In this document: positions 12,051 to 24,245 of the stretch, piece after piece
Layout of the letters: each line of letters starts with the position of its first letter
How positions within the stretch are numbered: the first letter of the stretch is position 1
Assembly: GCA_001600615.1 (NCBI GenBank)
Contig: BCKK01000005.1
Span: 1,327,559-1,391,558 of the forward strand
Source of the DNA: Dioszegia crocea
Lineage: Eukaryota > Basidiomycota > Tremellomycetes > Tremellales > Bulleribasidiaceae
Direction of reading: 5' to 3'
DNA: 64,000 bases
The notes under the pieces: model-generated
What the model was told of the DNA's origin: nothing
The model's input: only the letters and a program-made list of their open reading frames with translations
Database searches by the model: none
Program-made: the position numbers and the translations under genes

Positions 12051-13409
12051 TCAAGGACGAATAGCAATCTTGAGCGCATTCCTCGACGCCATCTTATCCA
12101 GCGCCTTCTGATAATCCTTCAAGGCGAAAATATCAGTCACCATCCCGTCCGTCCTGATCTTTTTAGAATCAAGTAGTTCAACAGCGCGATGGAAGCAGAA
12201 CACCTGGGCGAACGAGCCGACGATGCTTTGAGTGTCAGCTTGGCCTTTCCTACGCGACATGGGGAAGGATAAACTCACTTGATCTCGTTTAGGAAGATCT
12301 TGGTAGGACTCCAAGTCACCCGTGCCGAATCGGCATATACACCATAAACGAGTAATGTCCCTCCCCGACCGACATACTCAATTGACTCGTTGACTATTGA
12401 TTCGACACCGGTACATTCCGCCACGACGTCAAACCCGTCTAGAATGTCAGCTCGAATTTGACGTGAGCGAGGGATCGGGGCGTACATGGGTTATCAGCCT
12501 TCAATTGGTCCCATTGCTTCCTGGCCGCATCCCTGTCTCGCTCCAAGTCGAGATAGTGATCCGCTGCCTGAACTTTACGCGCAATGTCCATCTTAATCCC
12601 CTTGTTCGCGGCAATTGTGACTGAGGATGCACCACCGAGCTTGACTGATCAGCCCGAGATCCCTTCTGCACAGCTCACAGCCAAGAGTGCGACTCACTTT
12701 CAGTAGTTGCGCCAACATAATACCCGTAGGTCCTGCACCAATCAACAGCACCTTTGCCCCAAATGCCATTTTGATCTTGTCCATTCCGTGGATGGCGCAA
12801 CTTGCAGGTTCGAGCAAGGTAGCTTCTTCATCTGTCAAATTGTGGATTTTGAAGCATTTGGAGAATTTGCTATAACACTCAGCTGCACTCGTATACTGAT
12901 CAAGCAAGGGCACTCACAATGCAACATATTGGGCGAATCCTCCTGGTTTCACAATACCCTTGGGTGTAAAGTTCTCACAGAAGAGCTCTTTGCCCTGTTT
13001 ACAATAATGACAGTGGTGGCAAGACTCTGCAACAATCAGCGGTTAGCCTCTCGTCAGAAGGAAGTAGAGGACTCACCGCTACCATCTCCGACGACCTTAT
13101 CACCTTCGGCAAAGCCATGAACCTTGCTTCCAAGCGCTACGATTGTGCCGACTACTTCGTGTCCTGGGATAAGCGGAAATTTAGCGATGAATTCTCCTTC
13201 GTGAATATGAGCCTGATCTGATCAGCTCCTGAATCCTCGCGACCTATCGTACGAGTCTATCAACTGACATCGGTACCGCACACCCCGCACAGATCGACTT
13301 TGAGCAATACCTCATCTTCCTCCAAGTCGGGAATGGGCACCTGCTTAATCTCAAATTCTCGGGGTTTGCTATACCACAAAGCGGTCATGTCTCCAGTAGG
13401 GGCGGGCAT
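12051..13409 (-). CDS. Zinc-dependent polyol dehydrogenase, D-arabinitol dehydrogenase-like, copy 2
   Basis: Paralogue of copy 1 with the same seven-exon plan (13409-13269, 13212-13077, 13026-12918, 12869-12698, 12639-12486, 12438-12279, 12225-12051) and the same length, 348 residues. The zinc ligands CGVCGTD, PGHEVVG and [16 protein letters not shown] are kept, as is the coenzyme motif [15 protein letters not shown]. Exons are highly similar to copy 1 while introns differ in length and sequence, so the duplication is not brand new, or gene conversion acts on the exons. Substitutions cluster around the zinc lobe (for example GDGS against GDPI at one exon edge) and the N-terminus, where substrate or coenzyme preference could differ. 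Both copies look functional. Confidence 0.88.
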
Positions 13410-13747
13410 CTTGGTGTCTGATTCTTCACACTGGGGAGGAGAGATGGATATAGGCGATGGCTACACGTAGGCTCAAGCTCTGGTTGCTTCAGCCAGCGCT
13501 GCATCGCCAGGCTCCAAGACGAGCGGCTAATCGCGGCCCGAGACTCCGGGTCCTTTCCGACGGAAACTCTGGGCCCAAGGCGGAGTTCCCTCCCTTCTCC
13601 GCATCTCGGCTGTAGAGTACGCGTGGAGGCTCGCACAGCGCAGTACTTGGATTCGCAGCACCCAAGAAGCCAGATCGTGAATCCCATTCATCGTGGTAGA
13701 GACTACCTTACATCTCCAAGACCTCTGATATTCTGCAGACCCGACGT
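13410..13747. promoter_or_regulatory. Upstream region of dehydrogenase copy 2
   Basis: 338 bp between the cop 2 start and the 3' end of calmodulin. No gene was seen. GC content is locally high and no clear TATA box was found. Confidence 0.45.
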
Positions 13748-14740
<993 letters not shown>

Positions 14741-14924
14741 ATTGATTGAGGATATACTAAGAGGTATGTGAGAAGCAAGGTATCCTGAGAAGCAGCGCTT
14801 TGGGTGTGGTTGAATTGATCCCGCAGCAGCGATGACGCACTGACGTAACCACCTTGGCCACTCAAATCCTAGAATTTCCGTCAAGCCTAGATCGCTCCTA
14901 TACACCTTACCCAGCACATCAAAG

Positions 14925-16976
14925 ATGGCACCTACAGCTGCACCAAACGGGAATATTCTCAACAGGGCGATAAATGTCTATGCCCTCCCTAAGGAATTAC
15001 TCGATAATCTAGTCGTCCGCTCCATTCAGACCGGATCGCAGGAAGAGGAATCGACCTCCACCACAGCCGTGAAACCCGATATCAATGCCCCTGCTGGATC
15101 ATTGAGATGTCAGGCGTGTCCCGATATCGTGTTTGAGACTGTCGAGGATCAGAGATCTCACTTCAAGTCGGATCGGCATAGGTATAATGTCAAGGCGAGG
15201 TTGACGGGTCGGGCGGTCTCTGCGGAGGAATGGGAAGGGATGGTGGAAGGTCAGCTAGGAAGAGCCTAGAATGACTCGCCAGCAGCTGACAGATAGGCGT
15301 ATCTTCGATATCAGGCTCTGAATCCTCATCCTCGGGCTCATCCGCCGAATCCCAATCCAAAGTCTCTCGCCTATTGCGTAAAGCCAACCTCACCACCAAC
15401 GGCGCCGATGGCGAATCCGACGAAGAAGCAGAAGTAGCGGACCGTGTACGTCGAGCCCAACTACGCACCGCAGTAATTTGGTTCTCCCCTTCCTCCCCGC
15501 TTCCAGAGCTCGGAATACCGCAAGATACCCAATTTGGGATCCACCGCGCATTGTTCCCACCACTCGATACGGCCAGCGACTACCTTGACGAATTGCGCAG
15601 GATGCAATTGGCTTCCAGGCCTGATATACCCGGAACGGACGGGGAGGAGCGGAGGATTACACTGTTGATGGTTGCCGGAGGACATTTTGCGGGGATGGTC
15701 GTCGGGCTTAAACCAAGAGGGAAGGGAGATAAGATGGAAGTTAAGGGTGCTGGAGAGATTAAGGTGTTTAAGCATAAGACATTCCATCGGTATACCAGTA
15801 CGTTGACCAACTCCTTCGGAATTAGGGAGTTTCAGCTGACAAGATAGCCCGAAAGAAACAAGGTGGATCTCAAGCCCTAAACGATAATGCGAAATCTAAA
15901 GCCGTTTCGGCCGGTGCCATGCTGCGTCGATATGGAGAAGCGGCTCTCCAAGAGGAGATCAGGCAATTGATGAGTGATTGGGAGGAGGATATCGCCATGA
16001 GTGAACGGATCTTCATCAGGGCTAGTACACATGGTATCAAGAGTTTTGTGGGGTATGAAGGGGCGGTATTGGAGAAGGGGGATGCGAGGATGCGAGTATT
16101 CCCATTCCCAACTCGGCGACCGGTAAGTTCACCGCTCCACTTCACATGGACGAAACGAGCTTACAGAGATAGACACTCCAGGAACTGCTACGCTGTTGGC
16201 ACGAGTTGATCCGCACAAAAGTCTCCCATCTATCCTCCGACGCCCTGCAGGCACTAGACGACGCCTACATCGCCTCCCTCCAACCGCGCAAACAACCCAT
16301 TAAACCCAGTCCTGCCCCCACCACCGCACCCACACCCTCCATTCCCCAAAAATCTTCCGAAGAACTCGCACGCGAGGACCGCCAGCGCCGCCTTGGCGAA
16401 ATGATCAAGAAGGGCCGATTGGAAGCTCTGCGTCCATTCTGGGAGAAGCACTCTTCCGAATTTGACACAAGTCCACTGGGGACGGCGGCCATCGCAGGCC
16501 AAGAAGATATACTGCGTTTCTTCCTAGATGAAGCGCGATTAGATCCGACGATATCGATCGATGGTAAAAAGGCGTATGATCTATGTTCGACAAAGGGGGC
16601 ACGGAATGTGTTTAGGAGAATCAGGCATGATCATCCGGATTGGTATGACTGGACTGCGGCACATGTGCCCCAGGGTCTCAGTGAAGAGATGGAGGCGAAG
16701 CAAGATGATAAAAAGGCTGAGAGGCGGAAGGGGCTTAGGGAGAAATTGAAGGAGAGGGAGAAAGTCAGGTTTGAGGAGGAGGTACAGGGACCGCCGGTTG
16801 ATCAGGTTGAACAGCAGAGGTTGTTGTCTACCCCTGCAGCCAATGGTGGTCCTAGTCAGAAATTGGGTGGGAGGGATGCGGGTGGATTAGGAGGAATGAG
16901 TGAGGAGATGCGGAATAGGGTAGAGAGGGAGAGAAGGGCCCGGGCGGCTGAGGAGAGGTTCAAGAAGCTGGGCTAG
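14925..16976 (+). CDS. VMS1: VMS1/ANKZF1-type peptidyl-tRNA endonuclease
   Basis: Factor of ribosome-associated quality control: it cleaves the CCA end of peptidyl-tRNA on stalled 60S subunits and protects mitochondria from CAT-tailed proteins. Four exons (14925-15249, 15297-15797, 15848-16122, 16173-16976) give 634 residues. Visible are a C2H2 finger (CQACPDIVFETVEDQRSHFKSDRH), the VLRF1 core with ITLLMVAGGHFAGMVV, and RKKQGGSQ holding the catalytic Gln. After these come an ankyrin-like segment (TAAIAGQEDILRFFLDEA) and a charged coiled coil. Just before the stop, RERRARAAEER fits the VIM pattern R-x5-AA-x2-R used to bind Cdc48/p97. All key residues seem present. Its start lies 184 bp from the divergent calmodulin start. 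Confidence 0.93.
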
Positions 16977-17306
16977 GTTATTCGGTCAGACAGTCGTGCT
17001 CATGCATTAAGACTGTCTAGGAAATGGACAGATACCTCATTCTCTGACTCAGGTATCAGATCCTGTTGGAGCGATTCGCCCTCTTTTCTCTCCCTGCTCA
17101 GCGTTGACATTCGACCGTGGCCGTGCCATATACACACGATAGCGCAATTCACTTTGGGCACCTTGGCGCCACTTTGGCTTGGGGAATGAGGAGACGGAAG
17201 CAAAATTTCGACTCGCTTTGAGTCACCCAGCAGAAAGACCCACCCAGTATACCAGCTCTCCATCTCTACCCTACACACCCACACCTACACTCGCCACAGC
17301 AGGCGT
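16977..17306. promoter_or_regulatory. Intergenic region upstream of HTS1
   Basis: 330 bp between VMS1 and HTS1, both plus strand. It holds the VMS1 3' end and the HTS1 promoter. No coding exon or TATA box was recognised, and the last 60 bp are CA/pyrimidine-rich, as in other promoters here. Confidence 0.5.
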
Positions 17307-17400
17307 ATGATATTTCGCTCCACCCGCCGTCGTTTTCCCACCCGACTCATAGCCCGCTCATACCGAGATACCCCACCCCAAGCCTATCGCACCATGTCCT
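17307..17400 (+). promoter_or_regulatory. Alternative translation starts for dual targeting of HisRS
   Basis: ATG at 17307 opens a basic presequence and ATG at 17394 opens the cytosolic form. The first has a weaker context (GCGTATGATA) than the second (CACCATGTCC), which fits leaky scanning or two transcription starts. Confidence 0.65.
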
Positions 17401-19447
17401 CCACAGCCGACCGGATTGCGTCACTGCAACAGCAGATCAAAGATCTCAAGATCCAAAAGGGCGACGCAACGCCATTGATTGAAGAGATGAAGACTCTGAA
17501 GGCGCAGATGGCCGAACAGAAGAAGAAGGACGCAGCAGCTGGGATAGTGGAGGCGCCTGCACCGGGTACAGAGGGTGGATTCCAGCTTAAAGTACCCAAG
17601 GGAACTAAAGATCATGATCCCGCTTCTACCTTACTTAGGAAGAAGATCTTTGGGACGCTTGAAGGGATATTTGTGAAATATGGAGGTGCTACGATCGATA
17701 CGCCTGTTTTTGAGTTGAGGGAGATTTTGGCGGGTAAATATGGAGAGGACTCTAAGTTGATTTATGATCTTAAGGATCAGGGTGGGGAGTTGTGTTCGTT
17801 AAGATATGATCTGACTGTGAGTCTACCGTTGGGATATGGTGGACGGGGCTGATGGGATAGGTACCCTTTGCTCGATATCTCGCTATGAATGGTGTATCGG
17901 CAATGAAGCGATACCATATTGGAAAAGTCTACCGACGAGATCAACCCGTCATGTCCAAAGGGCGCATGAGGGAGTTTTACCAGTGTGTAAGTATCCCATC
18001 GCCTTCTGTTATCCCCTGACAGGATGTCTCGCTGATATGACAGGATTTCGATATTGCAGGAACATACGATCCAATGGTACCCGACGCGGAAATCCTCTCG
18101 GTCGTCGTGGAGGCTTTGACTGCACTGGACGTCGGCGAATTCACCGTCAAGCTTAATCACCGAAAGATCCTCGATGGGATTTTTGAGCATGCGGGTGTGC
18201 CGGCTGATAAGACCCGAGCGATCAGTTCAGCCGTTGATAAGCTTGACAAGGTATGTTTTGGTTTGGCATTGGGAGACGCCCGGCTGGAGGCCAGTGTGAA
18301 GAAGTGTGGCTGACGCGATAGGTGTCCTGGGCCGAAGTTAAAAGGGAGATGGTTTCTGAGAAAGGCCTCAGCGAGGAGGTGGCTGATAAGATTGGGCAAT
18401 ACGTCGGTCTCAAGGGTGAGCTAAGACAATCTTTTTGGTATTGGAAACCAGCTGATGATGATAGGACCCGGACGAGATGTGTTAGCCAAACTTGAAGCTG
18501 ATCCGGGGCTTATGAGTGTCAAATCAGCTAAAGCGGGATTGGAAGATATGAAGCTGTTGTTTGACTATCTCGAGGTATATGGGGCTTTAGACAAGGTGGG
18601 TCTTTGCTTCAACCATGTTTCTCATGCCGGTTCTTAAGCTAATCCTCTAGATGAGCTTCGACATGTCGCTCGCTCGAGGTCTAGACTACTACACTGGTAT
18701 AATCTACGAAGCCATCACTGAAGGTTCCGCCCCTCCCTCCAAAACCGCAACACCCTCCGTTCCCTCTTCTGACTCCGTTGCCAACTCCGCCCCATCCAAG
18801 AAATCCAGATCTGCGCCCACCCCCGCTGGGGCTGAGGCTGAAGTAGACGAAACTTCCGTGGGCGTAGGCTCAATTGCCGCTGGAGGTCGATATGACAACC
18901 TGGTCGGAATGTTTTCAGCCTCGGCAGGAAGGAAATCGGAACCGGTCCCATGTGTGGGGATTTCGTTTGGTGTAGAGAGGGTGTATAGTATTATGGAGGC
19001 GAAACGGAAGGCTCGTGAGGCGAAAGAAGGCTCGGCGGCCAAGGCTAAAAGTGGGAAAGAGACTGAGGTTTATGTTTTGGCGTTGGGTGGAGGGTTGGTT
19101 AAGGAACGAATGGGATTTACGAAGATGTTGAGAGATAATGGGATTAAGGTGAGTCGTGGTCTGACGCGAAGTGAGGAAATGTATAGCTGACATGATAGGC
19201 CGAGTTTATGTACAAGACCAAACCTAAACCACCGGCACAGTGGAAACAGGCCGATGATGATTCCATCCCGTTCGTCGCTATTCTTGCGCCGGCAGAGTTG
19301 GAGAAGGGGACAGTGAGGATTAAGAAGCAGGTCGGGAAGGAGGCGGTTGTGGCTGGTGTAGGAGAGGCGGGGGCGGGTGATGAGAAGGGGGAAGAAGTTA
19401 AAGTGGAGGAGGTGGTTGAGTATTTGAGGAAGAGACTCCTGGAGTAG
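17307..19447 (+). CDS. HTS1: Histidyl-tRNA synthetase, probably cytosolic plus mitochondrial forms
   Basis: Class II synthetase charging tRNA-His. Seven exons (17307-17816, 17861-17986, 18044-18250, 18322-18415, 18465-18595, 18651-19148, 19199-19447) give 604 residues. The first 29 residues ([20 protein letters not shown]...) are Arg-rich without acidic residues, as in a mitochondrial presequence. A second in-frame ATG at 17394 in good context (CACCATGTCC) starts [19 protein letters not shown], the WHEP-like N-terminus of the cytosolic enzyme (575 residues). Yeast HTS1 uses the same two-start arrangement. Class II core segments are [26 protein letters not shown] and FDIAGTYDP; HisRS signatures are ARGLDYYTG and [11 protein letters not shown]. 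An Ala/Ser/Pro-rich insert follows YEAITEGS. Confidence 0.94.
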
Positions 19448-19683
19448 AGTCAGGCATGAGATCTAGAGATCTGGCGAGATGGTTACATGAGGGTTCTAGC
19501 CTTAGTCAACAATGCATCATATCGTATAGACAGATGTCGTGGAAGCGCATGACATACACGTCGTTTTACGCTAATTCGCCAAGTCGAGAAGCCCATCAGT
19601 CGACTATTCTCACATCATGACAAAATAGCATATCTACAAAAAGCTCTATCTCCCCCATCTCCTCACTGGCCAGTCCTCACCGC

Positions 19684-21795
19684 CTACTTCGACTCGGCAA
19701 CAACCATCGGAACCTCAAACAACACAAAGTCAAAGTATTCCATCTCCATGATTCCAGCCCATTCACCGCCCACCTCACCATCACCACCTGCACCGGCACC
19801 GGCCTTCTTCCCGCCCTTGCCTTTAGTACGTTCGGGCGCCCGCGATGCTCCGGCAAGATAATGGAAGTGGTTGCCCAAGGATTTAAGCGTTTTGGCCGCC
19901 ATACCTGATTTGGAGGCGTCAGGGCGGATGACGACGCCCGCGTAGTCGGCTGGGAGACCGTATCGGAGGACGGACTCGATAAAGAGGCGGACGGTCTTGA
20001 GGTGGCAGAGGAGCTGATAGGATTCTGAGAAGTTTATACGGGTTAATTTGAGGAGGTCGGTCTGTGGGTCAGCGCGGCAATAGGGGGGATTGGGGACAGT
20101 GGAATGGATTTGAAAAGCACGGGCCAGGGTTTGGAAAGGGCCGCTTCAGCATGGAGGGAAGCCCCGGCCTGCCCATACAAGGGGCGAACCCCCCATTTCC
20201 CTTTCCATCACCACCGTCTCCCCCAATTATCCACAGCAACCAAACCAGCACTCACCCATAATTCCTTCTCCTCCACTTCCAGATCTGCCAACTCCTTCTG
20301 CTGCTTCTCATACGCGTCGTCATCCCACTTGAAATCTCTGACAATGAACCTATACGTATGAGCTAATTCTCACTCATCCCCGAGGCTCAGTAGTCAATAA
20401 GCTCACTTGTTCTCTCTGCACTTGTGCACATACTCATCCCGGACCTTCTTGAACACTGTGACTGTTTGCAGGACATAGTCGTCATCCGCTGCTATTTGCC
20501 TAGGAGAGTAAGCTGATTGTTCATCGAGACCACAGAACTTAACTTACTGCGTGCTACGGGGTACGACCATACTTGTTAATCTCTCATACTTGACTTCCCA
20601 ATCTTTGATGATGTTCCTATCAATATCAGCTTCGTCCTGACTATACCTCGAAAATCACAGGGCAGCTCACTTGGGCACAGCCACCAGTAATGTCTCAAGG
20701 AACTCTGAATTCTCCACTAGGTCTCCCTTGGATACCACATCCAATAGTGATCTTTGGGACAAGTTCCCTCTACAATAGTCAGCTTCATCGACCTGACCAA
20801 CTGTCGGTCCGTTCAGCTGTAAGTGACGCACGTTTTCTTTCGCTGTATATTGGTCAAACCTCCTTTTGCCAGATTGTAAGATTGTGTGCGTTGCTTTTGT
20901 TGTTGGTCGATCGAGGTCATTTCCTGTGCGGTGTCAGCTGCTGTGATCTTCCTCGGATGGATCCTAATAGGTATGCTTCATAGTCGACCGACTGTTACCG
21001 CCCGCATCCCAGGCCAATTAGGCTTCCACATCCCGCCGCAAGGGACTCCTCGAGGCACCGTACGGTACTGCGCCCTCTCCAACAGATCCGGAGACCTTCC
21101 TGCGCCGGGAAGCATCTGCTTCAGGTTCCTTTCGTCCTTTGACGCAAGGATCCCCGGTCCAGCTACACGGCGTTTCGCCCCAAATCCTACACTTCTAGGA
21201 CTCACCGTAGTCAAAGCCTCCAGGACCTCGCTAACTTTCCCTCCAGTCCCCCATCTCCCCGCGTCCCATCTCCACAACCCACCACCCGCATCGAGCGACG
21301 AGCCTCCAGGACCAGCCGGCATGACATACTCCTCTGCCGGCCTGTCATTCACTCGGGTATGCTGTCCCAATTCTTTGGGATCCGAGACGAGGGAGCGAAG
21401 GGTGTCGTGGCATTTCGTCACTGTGCTGGTGAACTGTGCGTCGAGTTTGGGGAGGTTGTCGGACAGTGTCAATAGGGCGGAAAGGGTGCCGGTCTGAGAG
21501 TCAGCGATTGGCTTTGCGAGATTGCATAGCTTTACCCTGGGCGAAGGGTGACGGTCCGAGAGTTAGACTTAGGTATGCGGAATAGCTCTCCACGATCTAT
21601 CATTCCCAATGCAATAGCGATAAATGGAATGCGCCGCCCGAGGTTAATGAAGCTCGAACCCACCTTCAACTCTGGAATCTCCCATCCTCCAACAGCAACG
21701 CCCGGCAGCTCCCTCTGCACCTCCTCGAGCATGACTCCTGGGTCCCCATCTTTGAGAGGGGCTGATATGAGCCAGTATGACAAGTCGGACGGCAT
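19684..21795 (-). CDS. VMA5: V-type proton ATPase subunit C
   Basis: Stator subunit of the V1 sector of the vacuolar proton pump, linking peripheral stalks to V0 and controlling reversible disassembly. Eight exons (21795-21664, 21493-21206, 20923-20832, 20769-20671, 20616-20548, 20499-20407, 20349-20256, 20061-19684) give 414 residues. Family signatures are YWLISAPLKDGDPG at the N-terminus, TLSALLTLSDNLPKLD, SYNLAKGGLTNIQRK, KDWEVKYERLTSMVVPRS, FIVRDFKWDDDAYEK and YGLPADYAGVVIRPD near the end. A Gly/Lys insert (KGKGGKKAGAGAGGDGEVGG) sits in the C-terminal part. Introns 1, 2 and 7 (170, 282 and 194 nt) are much longer than the 45-60 nt norm. The start is 275 bp from the divergent OMA1 start. 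Confidence 0.95.
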
Positions 21796-22070
21796 GGTTG
21801 AGAGTGAGTAAGTTAAGGTATGAGGAGTTGTGGTAGCCGTATGAATGGACAGCTGGGAGGAGCGTCACAGCCAAGTCTAAGGCGCCTATTCCACGCTCAA
21901 GTTAGGCGCAGTCGTCTGTGGGGATTAGGCTTGCCGGACTGCCACCATTTGTCTAATAGGCGCGCTCGCCCTATGACGTACAGAGCTGTTCCTGCCGAGA
22001 GCCGCGCGAATTCCTCGCCACCTTATCCATCGACAACAAACCCTCAAGTAGCAAGCAAGATCTACTCACA
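21796..22070. promoter_or_regulatory. Bidirectional promoter, VMA5 / OMA1
   Basis: 275 bp shared by two divergent genes. A CCTATGACGT motif at 21970-21979 contains a TGACGT core (CRE/ATF-like). The short spacing makes co-regulation possible. Confidence 0.5.
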
Positions 22071-23889
22071 ATGTTCCGCAGAGCTATCCCAGCAGCGAGG
22101 CAGACTACCCAAACCCTGACGAATCCGATCCGAGCTTCAGGCGCGATACGAGCCTTTCCCGCTGCTCCTGTTGCCCATATCCGCCCTTACCCTCTGCGTT
22201 CTTTACACACCACTCCCCGGCCGTCTGCTCAGTATGAGCGCTTTAAATCGCCCTATCGAAATATACCACCTGGACCTTCGCCGGGTGGTCGGGGTCCTCA
22301 GCGGCCTGACTTTGTCGGCTACTTGAGGCGGAGACTAGGGGGAGATCGGGCTGTGTGGATCTATGGGATAGGCGTTGGAGGTGCGGTTGTGTATTATGTG
22401 GTACAGTAAGCTGACTCATGCGGGATTGGGCGAATACCCAAGGAATGAAGCTCATTGATCAGCCTTGAACGAGTCCCTGAGACTGGTAGATTACGTTTCA
22501 TCGACGTCAGCGACGCCCAAGAACGAGAGGTCAGCTATGCCCCTCCTGCTTCTCCGGGCCACTAAGAGCTGATGTCCATCAGATGGGCTACCAAACTCAA
22601 CTATCCACCCTCTCTGAATACTCTACCGCCCTTCTACCACCCTCACATCCCTCTTCCAAGCGGGTCAGGGCAATCGCCAGCCGGATCATCGAAGCTTCAG
22701 GTCTGGGACGAGTCAAGAGCGGGACGGAGCTCGGTGCGGTAGAGGGGAAAGTACCGACTTTCGGTGGAGGTGGTCAGATGGGTGGACTGGATGTCGGTGA
22801 GGTGCTATTCGGAGGAGATGAGGGAAATGCAGTCCGGGAGGGTAAAGAGACTGAGTGGGAGGTTAGTTTCTGCACGTTTTGCCATATGGGCCATATGCTG
22901 ATCCGCAGGTATACGTAGTCGACGACAAGAGCGTCAAGAACGCCTTCGTACTGCCAGGCGGGAAGATTTTCGTATTCACTGGTATCCTCCCGGTTAGTGC
23001 GAATGATGATGGACTGGCTACGGTTCTAGGGCACGAAATAGCACATCAGGGTAAGCTACGTCGCGATCCTCGTATCGATTATGCAGGTCCAAGCTGACAC
23101 TTCAAGTCGCAAGACATCCTGCGGAGCGGATGAGCTCAATGAAGGTGGGTTTGGCGTCTGCGTTGAGATTCACGGCTAATTTGACAGGTCCTCTTTGGAA
23201 TTGGATTCCTTCTTGAATCTCTTGGATTGGACGTTGGGATCTCCCGTATCCTCCTCACTTTCCTCTATCAGTAAGTCATGCTCGTCGTGCTGCCGAGTTG
23301 TCTCAGGATGTGACTGACATGTAACAGGTTACCAAATTCCAGAAAATCTGAATCTGAAGCGGATTATATCGGTCTTCGTTTGATGTCGTAAGTCTTGCCT
23401 CAGACAGCGCTGTCAAAAGCCCAAAAGATGACATTTGCTGACCCAATCTAGCAAAGCTTGCTTCAATCCTGCTGAATCTACAAAGTAGGTTACCTGCATC
23501 TTCTCCTCCTAGCAATGGACGCTGGACACTAGCTGACACAATCAGAATGTGGGAACGCATGTCTCAATCAGAAGGCAGCGGTAAAAGCTCCAATGTCGAT
23601 TTCTTATCCACACATCCGGCCAATGCGAAACGGATAAAGGTGAGCTAAGAACACGAACCGGTTGTCCGATAATGGAATCTAGCTGACATCACATAGCAAC
23701 TCCAAGCGTGGTTACCTGAAGTAGGCCCACATATCATCATCATGACCAAGCGCATATATACTGATATCTCTTTAGGCGGAACAAATCCGAGCTGCGAGTC
23801 CCTGTGGAAATACCGCAGCGCAGTACGGTCAATTCGGCGGATTTCTCGATTCGCTCACCCCTACCAATATGGGCTCGACGTGGAGATGA
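22071..23889 (+). CDS. OMA1: Mitochondrial inner-membrane metalloendopeptidase OMA1
   Basis: M48-family zinc protease that cleaves inner-membrane proteins under membrane stress. Eleven exons (22071-22405, 22463-22529, 22583-22861, 22909-23050, 23107-23144, 23188-23270, 23328-23387, 23452-23484, 23546-23639, 23697-23720, 23776-23889) give 422 residues. The N-terminus is a basic presequence (MFRRAIPAARQTTQTL) and a membrane segment follows (WIYGIGVGGAVVYYVV). The core has KNAFVLPGGKIFVFTGIL, the zinc site HEIAHQ, ESEADYIGLRLM with the third ligand, and FLSTHPANAKRIK. All zinc ligands are visible. Exon 10 is only 24 nt. In this genome OMA1 sits beside a V-ATPase gene, not other quality-control genes, although VMS1 lies about 7 kb upstream. 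Confidence 0.94.
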
Positions 23890-24245
23890 CACCTTATGAC
23901 TGTCAGAACCTATGCGATCAGCTGACCAGGTCTTACTCAGTCTCTTTGCGCAGGAAGGGTGTACTCAGGGCGTGCTTTTCAGGCCACGTGGATCGCAATG
24001 CTGATGAGCTCCTTTCTGATGCTTCAGGGGCGTATGGCTGTCTTTGCGCGTATGAGCATGAAAGGCGGGGATGTGTCTTCTGGTCATGAACGGGAGTGCG
24101 GTCACGCATGTCGCCACTTTGTGGCCCTGTCCCGCCCGTTCTCCTCACCGCCCGATACCGACTCCCCTCTTGAAGTCGCCATCGCCGCTTACACTCGAGT
24201 CAAGACCTTTCAACTCACATTCACCGCCTCGGCCAATACAATACG
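23890..24245. other. Intergenic region, no gene seen
   Basis: 356 bp between OMA1 and the orphan gene, both plus strand. Several short ORFs overlap here in conflicting frames, none with splice support. Confidence 0.45.

Noticed and set aside
20886..21497. 203-codon plus-strand ORF across VMA5 exon 2 and introns
   Set aside because: It is antisense to well supported VMA5 exons, Pro/Ser-rich as expected for an antisense shadow, and has no splice sites or recognisable domain. Kept only as a remark on long introns.
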